Assembly: GCA_947044405.1 (NCBI GenBank)
Contig: CAMRHE010000355.1
Coordinates: 682,001 to 746,000 of the forward strand
DNA length: 64,000 nucleotides
Origin: Leptodactylus fallax
Taxonomy: Eukaryota > Chordata > Amphibia > Anura > Leptodactylidae
Direction: 5' to 3'
The notes beneath the pieces are model-generated. The model had not been told where the DNA came from. It was given only the letters and a program-made list of their open reading frames with translations, and made no database searches. Both the position numbers and the translations under genes were made by a program. Of the stretch, positions 22,848 to 35,899 are shown piece by piece; within the stretch, counting starts at the first letter, position 1, and each line of letters begins with the position of its first letter.

Positions 22848-23929
22848 ACCACCCGCTCGGGGACAACTGTACCTCTGGCTGGATCACTGTGCCAATAGAC
22901 GTTGGACTTCCCTGAATGGAGCTTGTGAGAGGAGTCCGTGAGTGAAGTAGCTGGAGACATGTATCTCTTGATAGAAAGATTATTTTTGCATAAGTAATGA
23001 ATATTTATAGCATAATCTTTTTAGCTTAACACTGGTCTCTGCACTGACCTCAGGACACTATCACTACTAAAAGGACGAGATACTGTTGAATTGAATATGT
23101 TTGCTCTTTTTATGGTATTCAGGAAAGGGCCTCTTTGATGCACACAGTTATAATAGTTTTAGAGATGAGTATATGTTATTATGCACTGAAAGACATAGTA
23201 GTTTACCCCTCATTCAGACACAAATTAGCCAACATGCTGGGCTGTGATAAACTTACGCACACGTACATCCCTGCCTCTATCCACGGGGACTAACGGGTGG
23301 TGGTGGAAACAGAGGTATAGAGCTTAATACCATGGAATTTTCCATATCATTAGGTCATAGATACACAAAACTAGAAAGGAATACACTGTTGTACTAGAAT
23401 TATACTGTTGTGTCTGATCCAAGCTCGCATATGACCGATGGAAGGCCCTCGAAAGCTAGGCGCTCCTAACTCACTAGCACTTATAGGTACTAACTGACCA
23501 TTTGGGGAAGAAGGCTGGTATTCCATAGGCGACGGTGGGTCTCAGACAGATCAGGAATATCTCCTTCCCCACATAACTGCCAAATACCCCGACAAGTTGT
23601 GCACGGGAGTGCAGTTATACAACCACCATACTCAGCGGCACACAGACTCTCCGCTGAGTTTATTAAGTCCTCGAGACTATTTCTACAGCGTACTAACCAC
23701 TAATCAACCACTAACAACTAACTACTAACTGACCACCACCCACAAACTACTAAACACAAACTACTAACCACAACAACTAACCACAACCACTAACACCACC
23801 CTCCCCCCACCAGCCTCCCTCTCTAACGTCCAAACCCACACGTCCTTCTTTTCCCTTCTCAGCTTTACTACTCTCTCACTTCCAATCCCCCCTCTCCCAT
23901 TCCTGAGGGTCCAGAGGTGACTAGAATCC
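22848..23929 (+). other. Inter-ORF spacer of the Tx1/L1 element
   Basis: About 1.08 kb with no open frame. The second half turns into a C/A-rich low-complexity tract (23,690-23,800, actaaccac and aactactaac repeats). The tract sits just before ORF2 and could aid internal initiation, but nothing in the sequence proves it. Confidence 0.5.
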
Positions 23930-26900
23930 ATGGCTCCAGTTGGCAAGGACACTGGAATACAGCAGATACCCAAAGCGGCTGTTCTCACATGTACCACCTT
24001 CAATGTAAAAGGGTTCAACTCTACCCAACAAATGACACCATCTTGCTGCTTCTCCGAAAAATGAAAACGGGAGTGGCCTTTTTGCAAGAGACGCATTTCA
24101 AAGGAGACAAGATCCCTAAGCTACCAACCAGAGACTTTTCCCAATGGTTCCACTGTACCAATCCAGATTCGGCCTCAAAAGGAGTCTCCATCCTTATTCA
24201 CAACAAAATCCCGTTTATAGAGCAGCAACGGTATGCAGACGCAGAAGGCAGAATACTCTTTGTGAAAGGTACAATAGCCTCAGTGAAATACACTCTAGCA
24301 AATCTTTACGCTCCGAACAAAAGACAGGTTACATGGCTCATAAACGCTCTTCAGACTCTACGGCTATTTACAGAAGGGCACCTGATCCTAGGAGGCGATC
24401 TCAATATCGCTCTTAACCACTCAATAGACTCTACTGCTCCGACCAATCCTATCTCGCAAAGAATAAGCAAAATTATGGGCTCTTTGCAAGACTTAAAGAT
24501 CATCGATGTATGGAGAACCCACTACCCCACCACAAAAGATTACACCTTTTATTCGCATCCTGGTCACTCCCACCACAGAACAGACTACATCTTTATCTCG
24601 CAAGAACTGCTGCCGCTCGCTAGCAAATCAAGTATTGAAGCCATCACAGTCTCGGACTATGCACCTGTATTAGTATCCATAGTGATGCAATAGATACCCC
24701 AAGCACAATGGACCTGGCGGATGAACGAGTCACTCTTAGATGCAGTTGAAAATGTAGACTCCCTATCCAAACACCTTGCTGAGTACTTCTCCATAAACTC
24801 CACCCAAGACATGTGCCCAACGATAATCTGGGAATCACACAAGGCATACATGAGGCATCCTCATATCCATGGCATCCAAGACAAAGAAAGACAAACAAAG
24901 GAAACTGGACCTCACCATGGCACGCATTGCAGAACTGGAGAAAATTCACAAAAGAACAAGGGCACTTAGCGCTCAAGAAGAGCTGACCACCCTGAGAGAA
25001 TCACTACTGGACCTTCTGAATGCCAGGTCGGCAAAGCAACACTTGCACTTTAAGAAGCTCTTATATGCCCATGGCAACAAAGGAAGTCGTCTCATGACGT
25101 CTCTGATCCAGAAAGCTAAGGCCCGATCCTTCATCTCCTCTATAAGAAATGACTCTGGCCAATTAAAAATGACTACGAAAGAAATCTCAACAGAATTCGT
25201 AAACTTTTATACCAAACTCTACAACTTAAGAAACGAGACCCCAATCCTGACGAATACAGAAAGAAACACCCTCATAGAGGACTTCCTAGCACACCTCTCT
25301 TTGCCTAAGGTCTCCTCAGAACAAGCATCGGCGCTGGTAGAACCCATTACCTTATCAGAAGTGATCAAAGCTCTACATAGTTTCCCCATGGGGAAGAGCC
25401 CGGGACCAGATGGCTATCCACTAGCTTACTACAGAAAGTTCCAACAAATCCTGGCCCCGCAGCTCACACTGCTGTGCAAAGCCTTGTTACAGGGAAAAGA
25501 GCTACCAACACAGGCACTAGAAGCGCACATAGCGCTAATACCCAAAGAAGGTAAAGACCCATGTGAGTGCGGAAGCTACAGACTCATCTCGCTACTGAAT
25601 TTTGATCTAAAGCTTTGGGCAAAAATCCTAGCACTCCGCATGAAATCCCTGATCCCAACCTTGGTACACATAGAACAATCTGGTTTTGTAAATGGAAGAG
25701 AGGGAAGAGACAACACGGCTAGACTACTCCCCTTGATACAGAAAGAGCAAACTACAAGGCAACCCTTAATCCTACTGGGAGTGGATGCAGAGAAAGCATT
25801 TGACAGAGTTGATTGGGACTTCTTACGGGCCACTCTACAAAAATTTGGATTCCTGGCACCATTTGTCACAGCAATTTTCACCCTCTACGCCAAGCCGCAT
25901 GCCAAGCTAAAAATTAATGGAACTCTGTCCGACACTTTTTACATCTCCAACGGCACAAGACGGGTGCCCGCTGTCTCCCACGCTATTCATTTTGGTGTTG
26001 GAAACGCTGTTGCAGAGAGTCAGGCAAGACCCCAGAATCAGAGGGGCTACAGTGGGAGAGTTTACCCTGCAGGCCACAGCGTTCGCAGACGATGTACTAT
26101 TCATCATCTCCAATCCAGAAGGACTACCGGCGATCACGGAACTCCTACTTCACTTTGGCAAAGTCTCTAGATACAAGGCGAATCTTTCTAAGTCGGAGGT
26201 GCTAAACATAACCCTATCGAACGCAAGAGTAAATAAACTACAAAAGAGCACTCCGTTCCAATGGACAAAGGGGTCAATAAAGTACCTGGGGATCAAGCTT
26301 ACTCCTGACCTAAATGATCTATACGCCAGCAACTTCGTACATCTTTTAGAAGAATTGAAGCGAGATCTTACCGCCTATGAAAAGTTACCACTCTCATGGT
26401 TCGGCAGGAAAAATCTGATTCAAACCTATCTAATCCCCAAGGTGCTCTACAAAATGACTATGTTGCCGATTTACACCCCCAAGGCGTTCTTTGCATCTCT
26501 TCGTAGCATCTTCACAAAATTTATATGGAGGAAGCGTGCCCCTAGAATCGCTTGGTCACTACTAATCAAACACAAGTCTGCAGGAGGGGTAGGCCTGCCT
26601 GACATCCGGCAGTATTATCAAGCAATTCAACTGGGATGGTGGACGTCATTGTCAAAACCCTTAGAGAAGTCGACTTATGACAAAAATGGATCAGCACTCT
26701 TGGGTCTATGGCTACCTTCTGTGACACAGAAAACAACCCGAATAAACTGTCCCTTGACACGGGGAGCATTGGAGATCTGGAGTGAGCTAGGCCCTAGACT
26801 GGCCCCTTCACCTTCGCCTCTCCTACCAGTGGGCCTAATACCGCACTTACTACAAGACACCTCAGAGCCATACCCATCGGTTTGGAATGCTCTAAATCAC

Positions 26901-27737
26901 CTTTCTCTGAAAGATATCTCCGATGGTGGCTTGTTGAGGCCATGGGAAGACTGCGCCACCATGCTCCCGGACCTCAGTCTTACCTTCCTCCATAAGGAAC
27001 ACCTAAAGCACTACTTTAGCCGCTTTAATGCAACCTTTCGGATAAGGAAGGAACTAACACCCTTTGAAAAGCTATTGCTCTCAAACACTAAACTGCTGCG
27101 GAAAACGTCTAACCTGTTACACAACTATATAGCTCCAGCAACACCTTACAAACCAGCCTTCCTCACTAGCTGGGAAAAGGAACTCAAAATTACTTTGGAT
27201 GATAGTGAAGTGAAAACGGTCTTACGCTCGTCTCATGGTTTCTCAGCCTGTATACGGATGAAGGAAAATCACTACAAGCTCCTCTCAAGGTGTTACAGAA
27301 CGCCAGAGTGGCTCTTTAATAAACATCTCTCCACAGAAGACACATGCTGGCGATGCTCCACCCACACAGGAACGTACCTACATCTATGGTGGACCTGTCC
27401 TATCATTAAACCTTACTGGTTAGAAATACAGGATTGTATGAGAAGAGTTCTGAAATCCGCAATAACCCTCACGCCGACAATTATATTTCTAGCTCTTCCA
27501 GAGGAAAACTACAAGCCCAATAGAGATCGTCTAGCCACACATCTTATCTCCGTAGCAAAATCATTAATCCCTCAATTTTGGCTCCAGACCACCGGGCCAC
27601 CTATCACACTGTGGAAGTCTAGGGTCCAGGAAATTGTGAGGTTCGAGGAACTCATGAGCTGGAAGAGCAGGACTCATGATCGCTTCTTAAAAATATGGGC
27701 CCCTTGGATACACTACATCAAAGCTCAAAAAACATAG
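23930..27737 (+). pseudogene. Tx1/L1 ORF2: APE endonuclease, RT, C-terminal Cys motif, four lesions
   Basis: A plausible start ATG at 23,930 gives MAPVGKDTGIQQ and then LTCTTFNVKGFNS. Endonuclease landmarks: FLQETHF near 24,085, LANLYAPN near 24,300, LILGGDLNI near 24,385, and HRTDYIF near 24,575. RT landmarks: GKSPGPDGYPLAYYR (~25,390), IPKEGKDPCECGSYRLISLL (~25,540), QSGFVNGREGRDNT (~25,680), GVDAEKAFDRVDWDFL (~25,780) and the catalytic AFADDVLF (~26,090). The Cys/His motif CWRCSTHTGTYLHLWWTCP is at ~27,350. Lesions: frameshift near 24,030, in-frame TAG at 24,691-24,693, and frameshifts near 24,865 and 25,965. From 25,970 to 27,737 the frame is open. Confidence 0.9.
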
Positions 27738-28244
27738 GACACTCAGCTGTCACAGAAACAACACTCAGACACACCTGAAGATGCCACGACCGGGTCCACT
27801 CTGGTACCCTCACCCCTCCCCCTCTCTCTTCCCATTCTAAACATCTCAGCACTTTCTACACTTCTCTGCAAACATTTCTTCTACATACGCCTTCCCCTCG
27901 TGCCCCCCCCACATATCACACCCCTACACCAGGAACCTCAAATCATTCCTCTACTAACAAGGCCCTACTAACCCCACCCCAGATCCCAAGCTTTAACAAG
28001 TTTAACTACTCAAGATTTAAGAGCAGTAACAGTAATCGAAAATCCTACGCAGCATCACCCAGAATAAACTGGGAAAGTAAGAACAAGCACCCCTATGTTA
28101 CATGCAAAATCACCTGTCAGCAATGTTTAACTTGAAATACTGATAGAGAACAAGCATTGCCTGTAGTTGAATGTATTAGTTAGAATGTTTTTCTATTGTT
28201 AATGTGAAAACCAATAAAAAAAACTTTGAATTAAAAAAATAAAT
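27738..28244 (+). other. 3' UTR and tail of the Tx1/L1 element
   Basis: C-rich first half (cccctccccctctctcttcc type), then an AT-rich end with a polyadenylation signal, aataaa, at 28,213-28,218 and a short A-rich taaa tail next to the target duplication. Confidence 0.65.
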
Positions 28245-28275
28245 AAATAATTTTTATTATAAATAAAAATTATGA

Positions 28276-28885
28276 AACTGAGTATCTGAACATGTTTGGC
28301 TGGTTTAATGTGAACTCTTGAATCGGGGTTAGCTGCAATACTAAACACAGCCCATGTACAAGAGTGACGCTATTTATTTGAAGAAAAAAAAATATAAGTC
28401 CTGTTTTTTGTTTTTTTGTTTTTTTTTTTCATCTCTGGTAACCAGTAAAAGATTTGTCACAGCAACTTTGAATATCTGTAGTCAATTCTGGTAATATACT
28501 GTAATTTAGAAAAATGAGCATTGTCATGTTATACAGCTGGATGGCTATATAAAACCATAATAAATAGTTGGTTTTTTAGTAATGGCTCTGTATGATTGTT
28601 TTTTTATTCACTGGTATGCAACTAAAAAATAATGGATGAATTTATAGTTTGTTTCCTCTTTAGTAGGAAGTAAGTATGGTAGATATCAACAGATTGGAAA
28701 TCATCTGGCATCTTGTTCCCTGCCATCTGCTCAGTAAAGATTTCCATACAACAATGTGATATTTCAGAATTATATTAACTTTATTAACTGAAAAATGAAA
28801 TGGGGGAATTTGCTATGCTGATGGATCAGAACAATGTGCTGAAATACAACAGTGTGAATTTATCCTAAGGTTTTTTACATCAGTT
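28276..28885. other. No gene seen
   Basis: AT-rich sequence after the L2 tail remnant (28,245-28,275). A T-rich run is at 28,400-28,430. No protein similarity or repeat signature recognised. Confidence 0.4.
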
Positions 28886-29094
28886 TACGCTAGGTTCACA
28901 CCTGCGTTCGGGTTTTCGTTCGTGGGGTCTGCTTGGGGACCCCCCACAATGGGAACCCAATTTGCTTAAAAAAGCAGTTACCCTCGGAAACCTGTGGACC
29001 CAAAAGGTCAAAAAGAGAGAAGCGCTGCTTGCAAGCATTTTTAAAGCAGAATGGGGAACAGTGGAGACCCAGCGCAGGTGTGAGCCAAGCCTTA
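28886..29094. repeat. Short MITE with aggttcacacctgcg ends
   Basis: The left end, tacgctaggttcacacctgc, pairs with the right end, gcaggtgtgagccaagcctt. The interior is unremarkable. The ends resemble the MITE at 32,946-33,096, so the two belong to one loose family of amphibian MITEs. Confidence 0.6.
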
Positions 29095-32000
29095 CATATC
29101 ATTAAAAAAAACTGATCCGTTGCTATCCATTTTTTTTGGACGGGCACAAAAGTATGGTATACTACGTTTTTGTGTCCTTCAAAAAAAAATGAGCAGCAAT
29201 GGATCCATTTTTTTTTTTTTTTAACATTGTGTATGTAAATGGATGTCAATCCATTTGCGTCCATTTTTTGCAATAAACGGGTGTAAAAAACTTGAACTGG
29301 ATAGAGCCTAAATCTGCTGTGAAAAACAGGTGAAGCGATCTGCTTTCATGTTTGGTTTCCAACAGTGCTGCATCTGTTCATTGATCCATTATACTGTAGA
29401 ATTGAGTCTGAGTGATCTGTGAAAATGGTCAAAATTGGACACATCCTGTTTTTGACAAACTGTTCAAAAACGAAAAAAAATGGACATGTGAATAGGCCCA
29501 AAGGAATGCATTTATTTTAGTGCAGCAGTGTGCCAATTTTTACATATGTGTAAGGGCTTAGTAGTCAAGATCAGGTAACTGGTTGATTATGTCACCTGAC
29601 TTATTCTGCTGAACCTGATCTGAAGAAATAATTTACTTAGAAGAGAAAAATTCATAAACTAGTACAGATTACACTTTACAAATTGGAAGACATGGAATAT
29701 CAGTTTGGATATAAAGAGAAAACTCTACTGCATCAGGACGATAAAAATTAATTTTAATTAAACTTGATTTATTTCTTTAGATTTTTTTCATTTACACTGG
29801 TCTGTAAAAAGAGAAAAAAAGTGAAAAATAAAATATGGACTCAATATATATTTTTATTCTATTTTAATTTATAAAGAAACATTTTTACATCAATTAACAA
29901 GACTGAAAATATAAGTGCTTCATATAAAGAACCAAAACATTTCATTTCAAAATACATTTACTGTCGTCGGCTATTCATCTCTTTTGTCAGTTAATGTCAA
30001 ATTTCATAAGAGTTGAGTTATCACCATGGAGAAACTGCAAAATGATGTTAAAAAGACCTATTTGCATCTTCATGAAATATACATTGACGTCAAAAACAGA
30101 ATCCATACAATTAGTCTTTGTGAATATATTGTAATATGTCAGATTTCTGGAGAAAGGCACAGAATAAGAATTTGTTGAAAGGCAGTATAAAAGTGAAATG
30201 AATGCATAAATTAAACAGATTTTCCATGTCTCTCTTCAGTGAAATAAAAGTACAACTAAAGACTTTGAAGTCACTTGCCTGCAAAACCTGTGTTCATGTG
30301 ATAACCTTATATTTGTGTAAGTAACCTGATTTTTCAAGTTCCATGAGGCACGAACAGTATCTACCAAAAGTGTCACAAATAGTAGTTGTCCTCTGTTCAC
30401 ACTGTAATACCTGCTCACACTCTGTGTATATGACAGGAAAATCTGATATATGGTGGACACACAGCCCAGAATTTTGCGACTGCATGCCATGCAGTTGCAT
30501 AAAGCATATCTACTATTCACTCCCATTGTAAAAAAATAAAAAATAAAAAAAATACGTATTTAGCTCGGTATACTTTCAGCAGATCTATTATTTAATGCCC
30601 GTTTTCTAGTATAAAAAAGACATTAATCCTTGGGTTTGTGACTTTTTAAATACCAGTTGCAACATAAATTGTCGTAACTGGGTTTTTTTATGTTGTGCAC
30701 CTCAAAAGGGGGCATGGTGAGGGTGTGCTGGGGCAGGGCCATTGGCTCTGCGTAATTTATCATTCATGCCAGAAAACTGGCATAAATGATGGCTGGAAAT
30801 CTATGCCAGCTCACCTCAGGTGCACGCTCCACCTGTGGGGTGCCCCTCAGTTGGCAAAGTGGGTATGAGAACGCCAGTGTTCATAAATCACCAGTCTTCA
30901 TAAATCTCTCCTTTTTTTGTTTTTATTTTCACATTACATGTGAATAAGAAATGCCAAAGGACATTCTAGTTTGTACAAGTCTATGGATATATACATTATA
31001 TATTATACTGGTGGAGATTTTGCTAGGGTAGATGCTGGCTGTACCAACTGAACATGGTGTGAATGGAGTCTTAGGCATTGGCAAAAATACAAAGGGACTT
31101 CTGAACCCAAGAGTGAAAAACTTCTGTTAATAAAAGCAATTCCAAAGTTTTTAGAGGTGTTGTCTCTGCTAGGGGCTCCTTCTATGTGTCAGAACAGCCA
31201 GTGGCTCTATAAAAGCAGCTCTTCAGCTACTGGAGAATTTTTGAGGCAATCCCTTTAATTTCTGCTGTGATTTCTTGCTATGAGCAGCATAAATATTATT
31301 ATAAAAAGACTTATCAAATTATAACACAAACACCCTTGCCTTTAAGAGCAATTGTCAGGTCTCCTCAAGTGTCTGTTTTTAATAAATACTACAAAGAAAA
31401 ATAACAATTCTGGAAGATCTTTTATGTAACTCTGCATTGTTCTGTTCCTCTGTCCTCCTGAAAATACTGTGTATATATAATAGATTTTTTTGCAATGTGA
31501 GTTCAAAGTAGATGTAGTTCAGGGCATCATCTGATCGTAGCCTGACTTGCTGATTCACACACCAGACTGGTTTCTATGTAACTCTATGGGAGCATAACAT
31601 ATTTTGTCTCATACACTTACATAGGAAAATTGACTTCTGTCTGGTGTATAAATCAGCAGGTCAGTCTGCCCATTACATGACCAGATGGGCAAAGATGTAT
31701 AAAATGAGCTGCAGGTAAGTCTGTCGATCATTTGACCAATTGGACCTGTTCAAAATATTAATTGTACTTTTTACATTTGTCAATCTTTTTTTCACACTTT
31801 TTATGACCTGTCTGTACAGGGGGTGTGACTGTGTATCTGAATGGGAAAGGGGCATGACTTAAATGTGATAGTGTGCCAAAATGTTGCCAAGTTCTTTTGG
31901 CTTAAACTAAATGAGCAAATAGGTGGTGGTAAGTTACACCAAATAGTCTAAATGCACCAGATTTATTATCCAGCATGTGGTGCATTGTAAGATTGTCTAG

Positions 32001-32945
32001 TCTTAATTTGCACTGTCAGTATTAGTAAATCTGTCACATTATGTAAAGCCATTCCACAGTCAAGCATAGACAGTATATCCCTAACTTGATCAGCATGCAG
32101 TACTTAAAGTATTTCACAAGATGGCAGCAAACCAATAGTAACATTATTCTACTCTTTCGAAATAGGCTAAATGTTATATCAAAAATAAACCTCAATCCTT
32201 AAAATGTCATTTAAGACTTTATGTATGAACAAAGCAGTGCTGATCTGCAGTAGAGGAACATCTTCAAACTGAGGTAAGGTTAAAAAAGCTGGATATTGCT
32301 GGTTTTACTGGATTATTGGTATTTAATACTGTAAGTGATTTGTACTTGTATGTCTGACTGCTCTCCACAACCCCTACTTGTTAGAAGGTTCCTTTTGGCT
32401 ATAAACTGATAAGTATCTTCCTGATGGAACTCCCAGGAATGAGCTGTAATCCGGGGAAATCTGTCAGTTCCTATGCAGTACCACCATGTGGGAAGTTAAA
32501 GCATAACTAATCTTTCAACATATTTAGCAAACATCAGTTGTTGTACAGTGTGTATATTGCTTGACCTGTATTCAGCAGTTTTCTTTTCTGCATGGTCTAT
32601 CCTTAATTTCAGTTCTACCTGACCTGGTGGATGGACACTAGCTGCTATTTTGTCCCATACTCTTGAATACAGAAGTTAGAGGAGAATGTGCTTTCTGAAG
32701 CAGCAGGATCGTGGTGGACATATGTAGAGCTGTTCTGTCCTATACTGATATGAATAAAGCACCTGGGGTGAGAGAGAAACTTAAACTTAATTTTTACCTC
32801 CAGCAGGCTCTGTCTATGCCTGTGTTTCTCCTCTCTTACTCAGCTCCTGTTCACTTCTCACAGATCCTCTCTCCATAGACATCTGTAATCTGACACTTCT
32901 GTGAGCAGCATTAAATCAGCATAGATTTCAGAGTGAATATCAGCT
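29095..32945. other. No gene seen; longest repeat-poor stretch
   Basis: About 3.85 kb without recognisable genes. 30,730-30,910 resembles the repeat near 13,930-14,230. 31,500-31,700 holds a partly palindromic block (ccagactggtttctatgtaa ... cttacatagg). 30,000-30,110 has atttgcat, tgacgtca and ccatggagaaac words close together, which could mark a regulatory element. Exons cannot be excluded by eye but none is visible. Confidence 0.4.
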
Positions 32946-33096
32946 TAGGCTAGGTTCACACTAGCGCTTGGTCTCCACTCGGGAATTCCATTCCCCATTC
33001 TGCTTTAGAAATATGGAGAGAAGACCTACAAAGCAGGTCTTCTCTCTGCATTTTTACGCCCTTTTCAGGCGGAAATCTGGTGTGAACCTAGCGTTA
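32946..33096. repeat. Short MITE with aggttcacact ends
   Basis: Starts taggctaggttcacactagc and ends ggtgtgaacctagcgtta, inverted ends with one indel. A central hairpin (gagagaagacctacaaagca, then ggtcttctctc) fills most of the 151 bp. Confidence 0.7.
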
Positions 33097-33369
33097 GGAG
33101 GAGAAAAAGAGCCAGAGGTATTTTTCCTTGATGATTTATATTATAAAGTTTATTATATTCACTTGTGCTACTGATTTATGCAAAGCTAGTGACCATTTCA
33201 AATGTTTTTTTCTATTGGAATGTATTTTAATTAAAAAATTTTAATAACACTATAAAGGATGAACAAAGCATCAAAAGACCATTTAAAATGGTTTAAATCC
33301 CCAAGGTGCTACTGCTGTTTATATCCTCCCCCATCGCCTTGTATTTGGGGGAGGTCATAAATGTATAAT

Positions 33370-33712
33370 AAAAAGGGGTTTCCCATCCCAAAATGGAGTT
33401 TTAATACTGATGACCTACTCACACAAAAGGTCATCAGTATGTGATCTCTGGGGTCCAACACCTGATCCATGCAGAGATCAGTTGTTCTGGAAGCCTCTAG
33501 GCATCAGAATCTGTTGCAGTGGACGGGGAGCATGTGCAAGTAATAGGAGTAGCACTGCAAATCCCTTTGCTCCCCTTCCACTGCACCAACTTTTGCTGCT
33601 TGATCTGTGTGGGGTTCAGGTGTTAGACCCACACAGATCACATACTGATGACATATCCTGTGGATAGGACATCAGTATGAAAATCTCATTTGGGGCAAGA
33701 AAACTCTTTAAT
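33370..33712. mobile_element. T2/Kolobok-type MITE
   Basis: The left end, aaaaggggtttcccatccca, is a mutated TTAAAGGGG start. The right end, tggggcaagaaaactctttaa, has the TTAA at 33,709-33,712. The interior contains two hairpins: tactgatgaccta / aggtcatcagta near 33,405-33,440, and tgatctctg...cagagatca. A related MITE at 51,817 was hit by a solo LTR. Confidence 0.65.
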
Positions 33713-33865
33713 GTCTATTGATAACTATGCAATCCTTATAATTGTGATCAATTGATTTTTACAAGTTCTGTGTAATAAGGCAGGTGACTGCAGTCCACTC
33801 TCACTCAGTGTCAAAAACTATTACAGAGCAGCACCTGGAATTATAAAACTATACATAACCTTACC

Positions 33866-34615
33866 CCAGGCATGTCCAAAGTCCGGACCACGGGCCAAAT
33901 GCAGCCCATGTTCAAATTTCACCTGACCTGACAGAACTGTTGCCTTTAGGGGACCCTACCGGATCCCCCACTGCTTTTTTAGTAGGCAGTGGAGGTCCGT
34001 AACTGCCCCTATTAACTTACCTATCCTCGCTCCTGCTCGAGGCCTCCTCTTCCCTCTTCAGCCACCAGGGGGTCCCCATGTGCCACACATTATGTCGTCA
34101 CGACCTGATGTGCGGAGCACAGATCCCATTGAAGGCCGAAGAGGAAAGAGGAGGCCACAAGCAGGAGTGGGGAGCTGTAAGTGATTGCAGCCTGGTTCTT
34201 CCCGGTTCTGCCGATCTGGTTGTTAAAACCAAATCGGCAGAACCGAGGAGAAGTGGTACCGCCGACCCAGATCTGCTACTGGTAGAGCTTGTAGGCCACA
34301 CTGAGCCTGTGGCTTACAAGATAAGTGCCGATACACACCTGTCTGCTCTACAGGGCCTCCCGCTTCTTTCTCCTTCGGGCGCATATGACGTCACAACAGT
34401 GCACCTGGAGCAGGGAGACAGAGCGGGACCGGGGAGCAGACAGGTGAGTAATGACCTAATACTACTTTAGAGGGGACCAGGCCCATACAGTGACCCCTTC
34501 ACTATTTCCCCCCCTTGTACAGTGACCACTTTACTGGTCCCCCCCATACTGTATGCATAGTGATGGGGCCATTATATTGTGTGGGGGCAGTGATGGGGGA
34601 TAATTTTGAGTGAAC
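33866..34615. repeat. hAT-like nonautonomous element (one end visible)
   Basis: Starts caggcatgtccaaagtccgg followed by accacgggccaaatgcagcc, the kind of end seen in vertebrate hAT elements. A GC-rich body with hairpins follows: gttctgccgatctggttgtt / accaaatcggcagaac near 34,200-34,245. Its last part (34,560-34,600) repeats the ggggccattatattgtgtgg unit of the 3,590-3,780 minisatellite. The right end is unclear. Frames on both strands here come from the hairpin. Confidence 0.45.
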
Positions 34616-34962
34616 AGAATCTGCCATTCAACAGTGAAAGACAATATTGTATTTTACAGAATTGTAAAAAAGTATTATAGTAATATAGACTAATCAAATG
34701 AGTAGAAACAAATCTGAAATTGGCAGGATCAGATCTACTGCAATTCAGTGGCACAAAATGTGCTGTGGAACAATCCATTACATGTGGATGAGTTGCAGGC
34801 CAAAGCAGACAATATGTCAGTACTTTCAAGGACAGCCTGCATATTCTTGACAATAATAGTCAAACAATTAACCGCCATGTATTCAATGAATGACTTTAAT
34901 TTACACCCCATTTGGCCGTTAGGCAGTAATAGAGAGCACTCATCTTGCAAAATGCTAAATAG

Positions 34963-35210
34963 TTAAGGCTAGGCTTACAGCTGTGTTGAGTCCACTGAAA
35001 ATCGGCAGAGAGAAAAAGTTCTGCACAGAGGCCATTTTTCTCCACTGCTTTCAGTTTAAAAATGATGGACACCTGACAGACCCCATTATAGTCAATTGGG
35101 TCCACCTGCTCCATATGTAACTGCTGTTTTTTAGCTTTCATCCTTTTCCATTGTTTTGGGTTTCCCAACTGACCTGAACGACAGTCAGTGCTAATGTGAA
35201 CCTTGTGTAA
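34963..35210. repeat. MITE with aaggctaggcttaca end
   Basis: Left end ttaaggctaggcttacagct; right end ctaatgtgaaccttgtgtaa. Contains the blocks gacagaccccattatagtca and attttttctccattgctttc-like words also present at about 57,500-57,590, so it is a dispersed family. Confidence 0.5.
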
Positions 35211-35899
35211 GTAGTTTAGGAAAGCTGTTTTAGCCCACATTGCACTATGTTAACTGGTTAAGAACCGGGCCTAAAAGTTCCTTATGGACTAGGCCTATTT
35301 TTCAAAATTGACATGTCACTTTATATGGCAATAACTTTGAGACGCTATAACTTACACAAGTGATTTTTGAGATTTGTTTTTTCATGAGACATTGTACTTC
35401 ATGTTAGTGGTAAACATTGATCAATATTTTTGTATTTATTTATAAAAAATTTGGAAATTTGATGGAAATTTTGAAAAAAATTGCAATTTTCAAAATGTGA
35501 AATGCTCTGCTTTTCAGACAGTCATATCACACAGATACATGAATAAATATTATCTACCATATCTCTCTGCTTTATATTGGCATCATCTTTTAATCGTCCT
35601 TTAATTTATTTTGGATGTTAGAAGATTTACAAGTGTAACAGCGATTTTCCAGATTTACAAGAAAGTTTCCCAAACTCATTTTTTAGGGACCACTTCAGTT
35701 CTGAAGGGGATTCTAAAGGCCTATATATTAGAAACCCCCATGAATCACCCCATTTTCAAAACAGCATTTGGGAAGTTTGTTAACCCTTTAAGCATTTCAC
35801 AAGAATTAAAACAATATGGAGGTGAAATTTAGACATTTCATTTTTATCCAATAATATATTCATTTATCCCTAAAATTAACACATTCACAAAGGGTTAAA

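Larger units (their letters stand above)
21696..28244 (+). mobile_element. Full-length Tx1/L1-clade LINE
   Basis: The 6.55-kb two-ORF non-LTR element is flanked by a perfect 14-bp duplication, aaataatttttatt, at 21,682-21,695 and 28,245-28,258. The 5' UTR is short (ggggcggagcctgaccgcgg onward). ORF1 is at 21,796-22,847, a ~1.08-kb spacer follows, ORF2 is at 23,930-27,737, and the 3' UTR ends ccaataaaaaaaactttgaa plus a (taaa)n tail. Complete 5' end, duplication and few coding lesions mark a recent insertion. Replication by target-primed reverse transcription is known for the family. The target is the A/T tail of an L2 element. Confidence 0.88.

Noticed and set aside
33405..33440. actgatgacc ... 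ggtcatcagt considered as a ribozyme
   Set aside because: It is a simple hairpin of the T2 MITE; no GAAA core on the right side.
34078..34470. 130-codon plus-strand open frame in GC-rich DNA
   Set aside because: Lies in a hairpin-rich noncoding repeat with open frames on both strands, as palindromes often produce.
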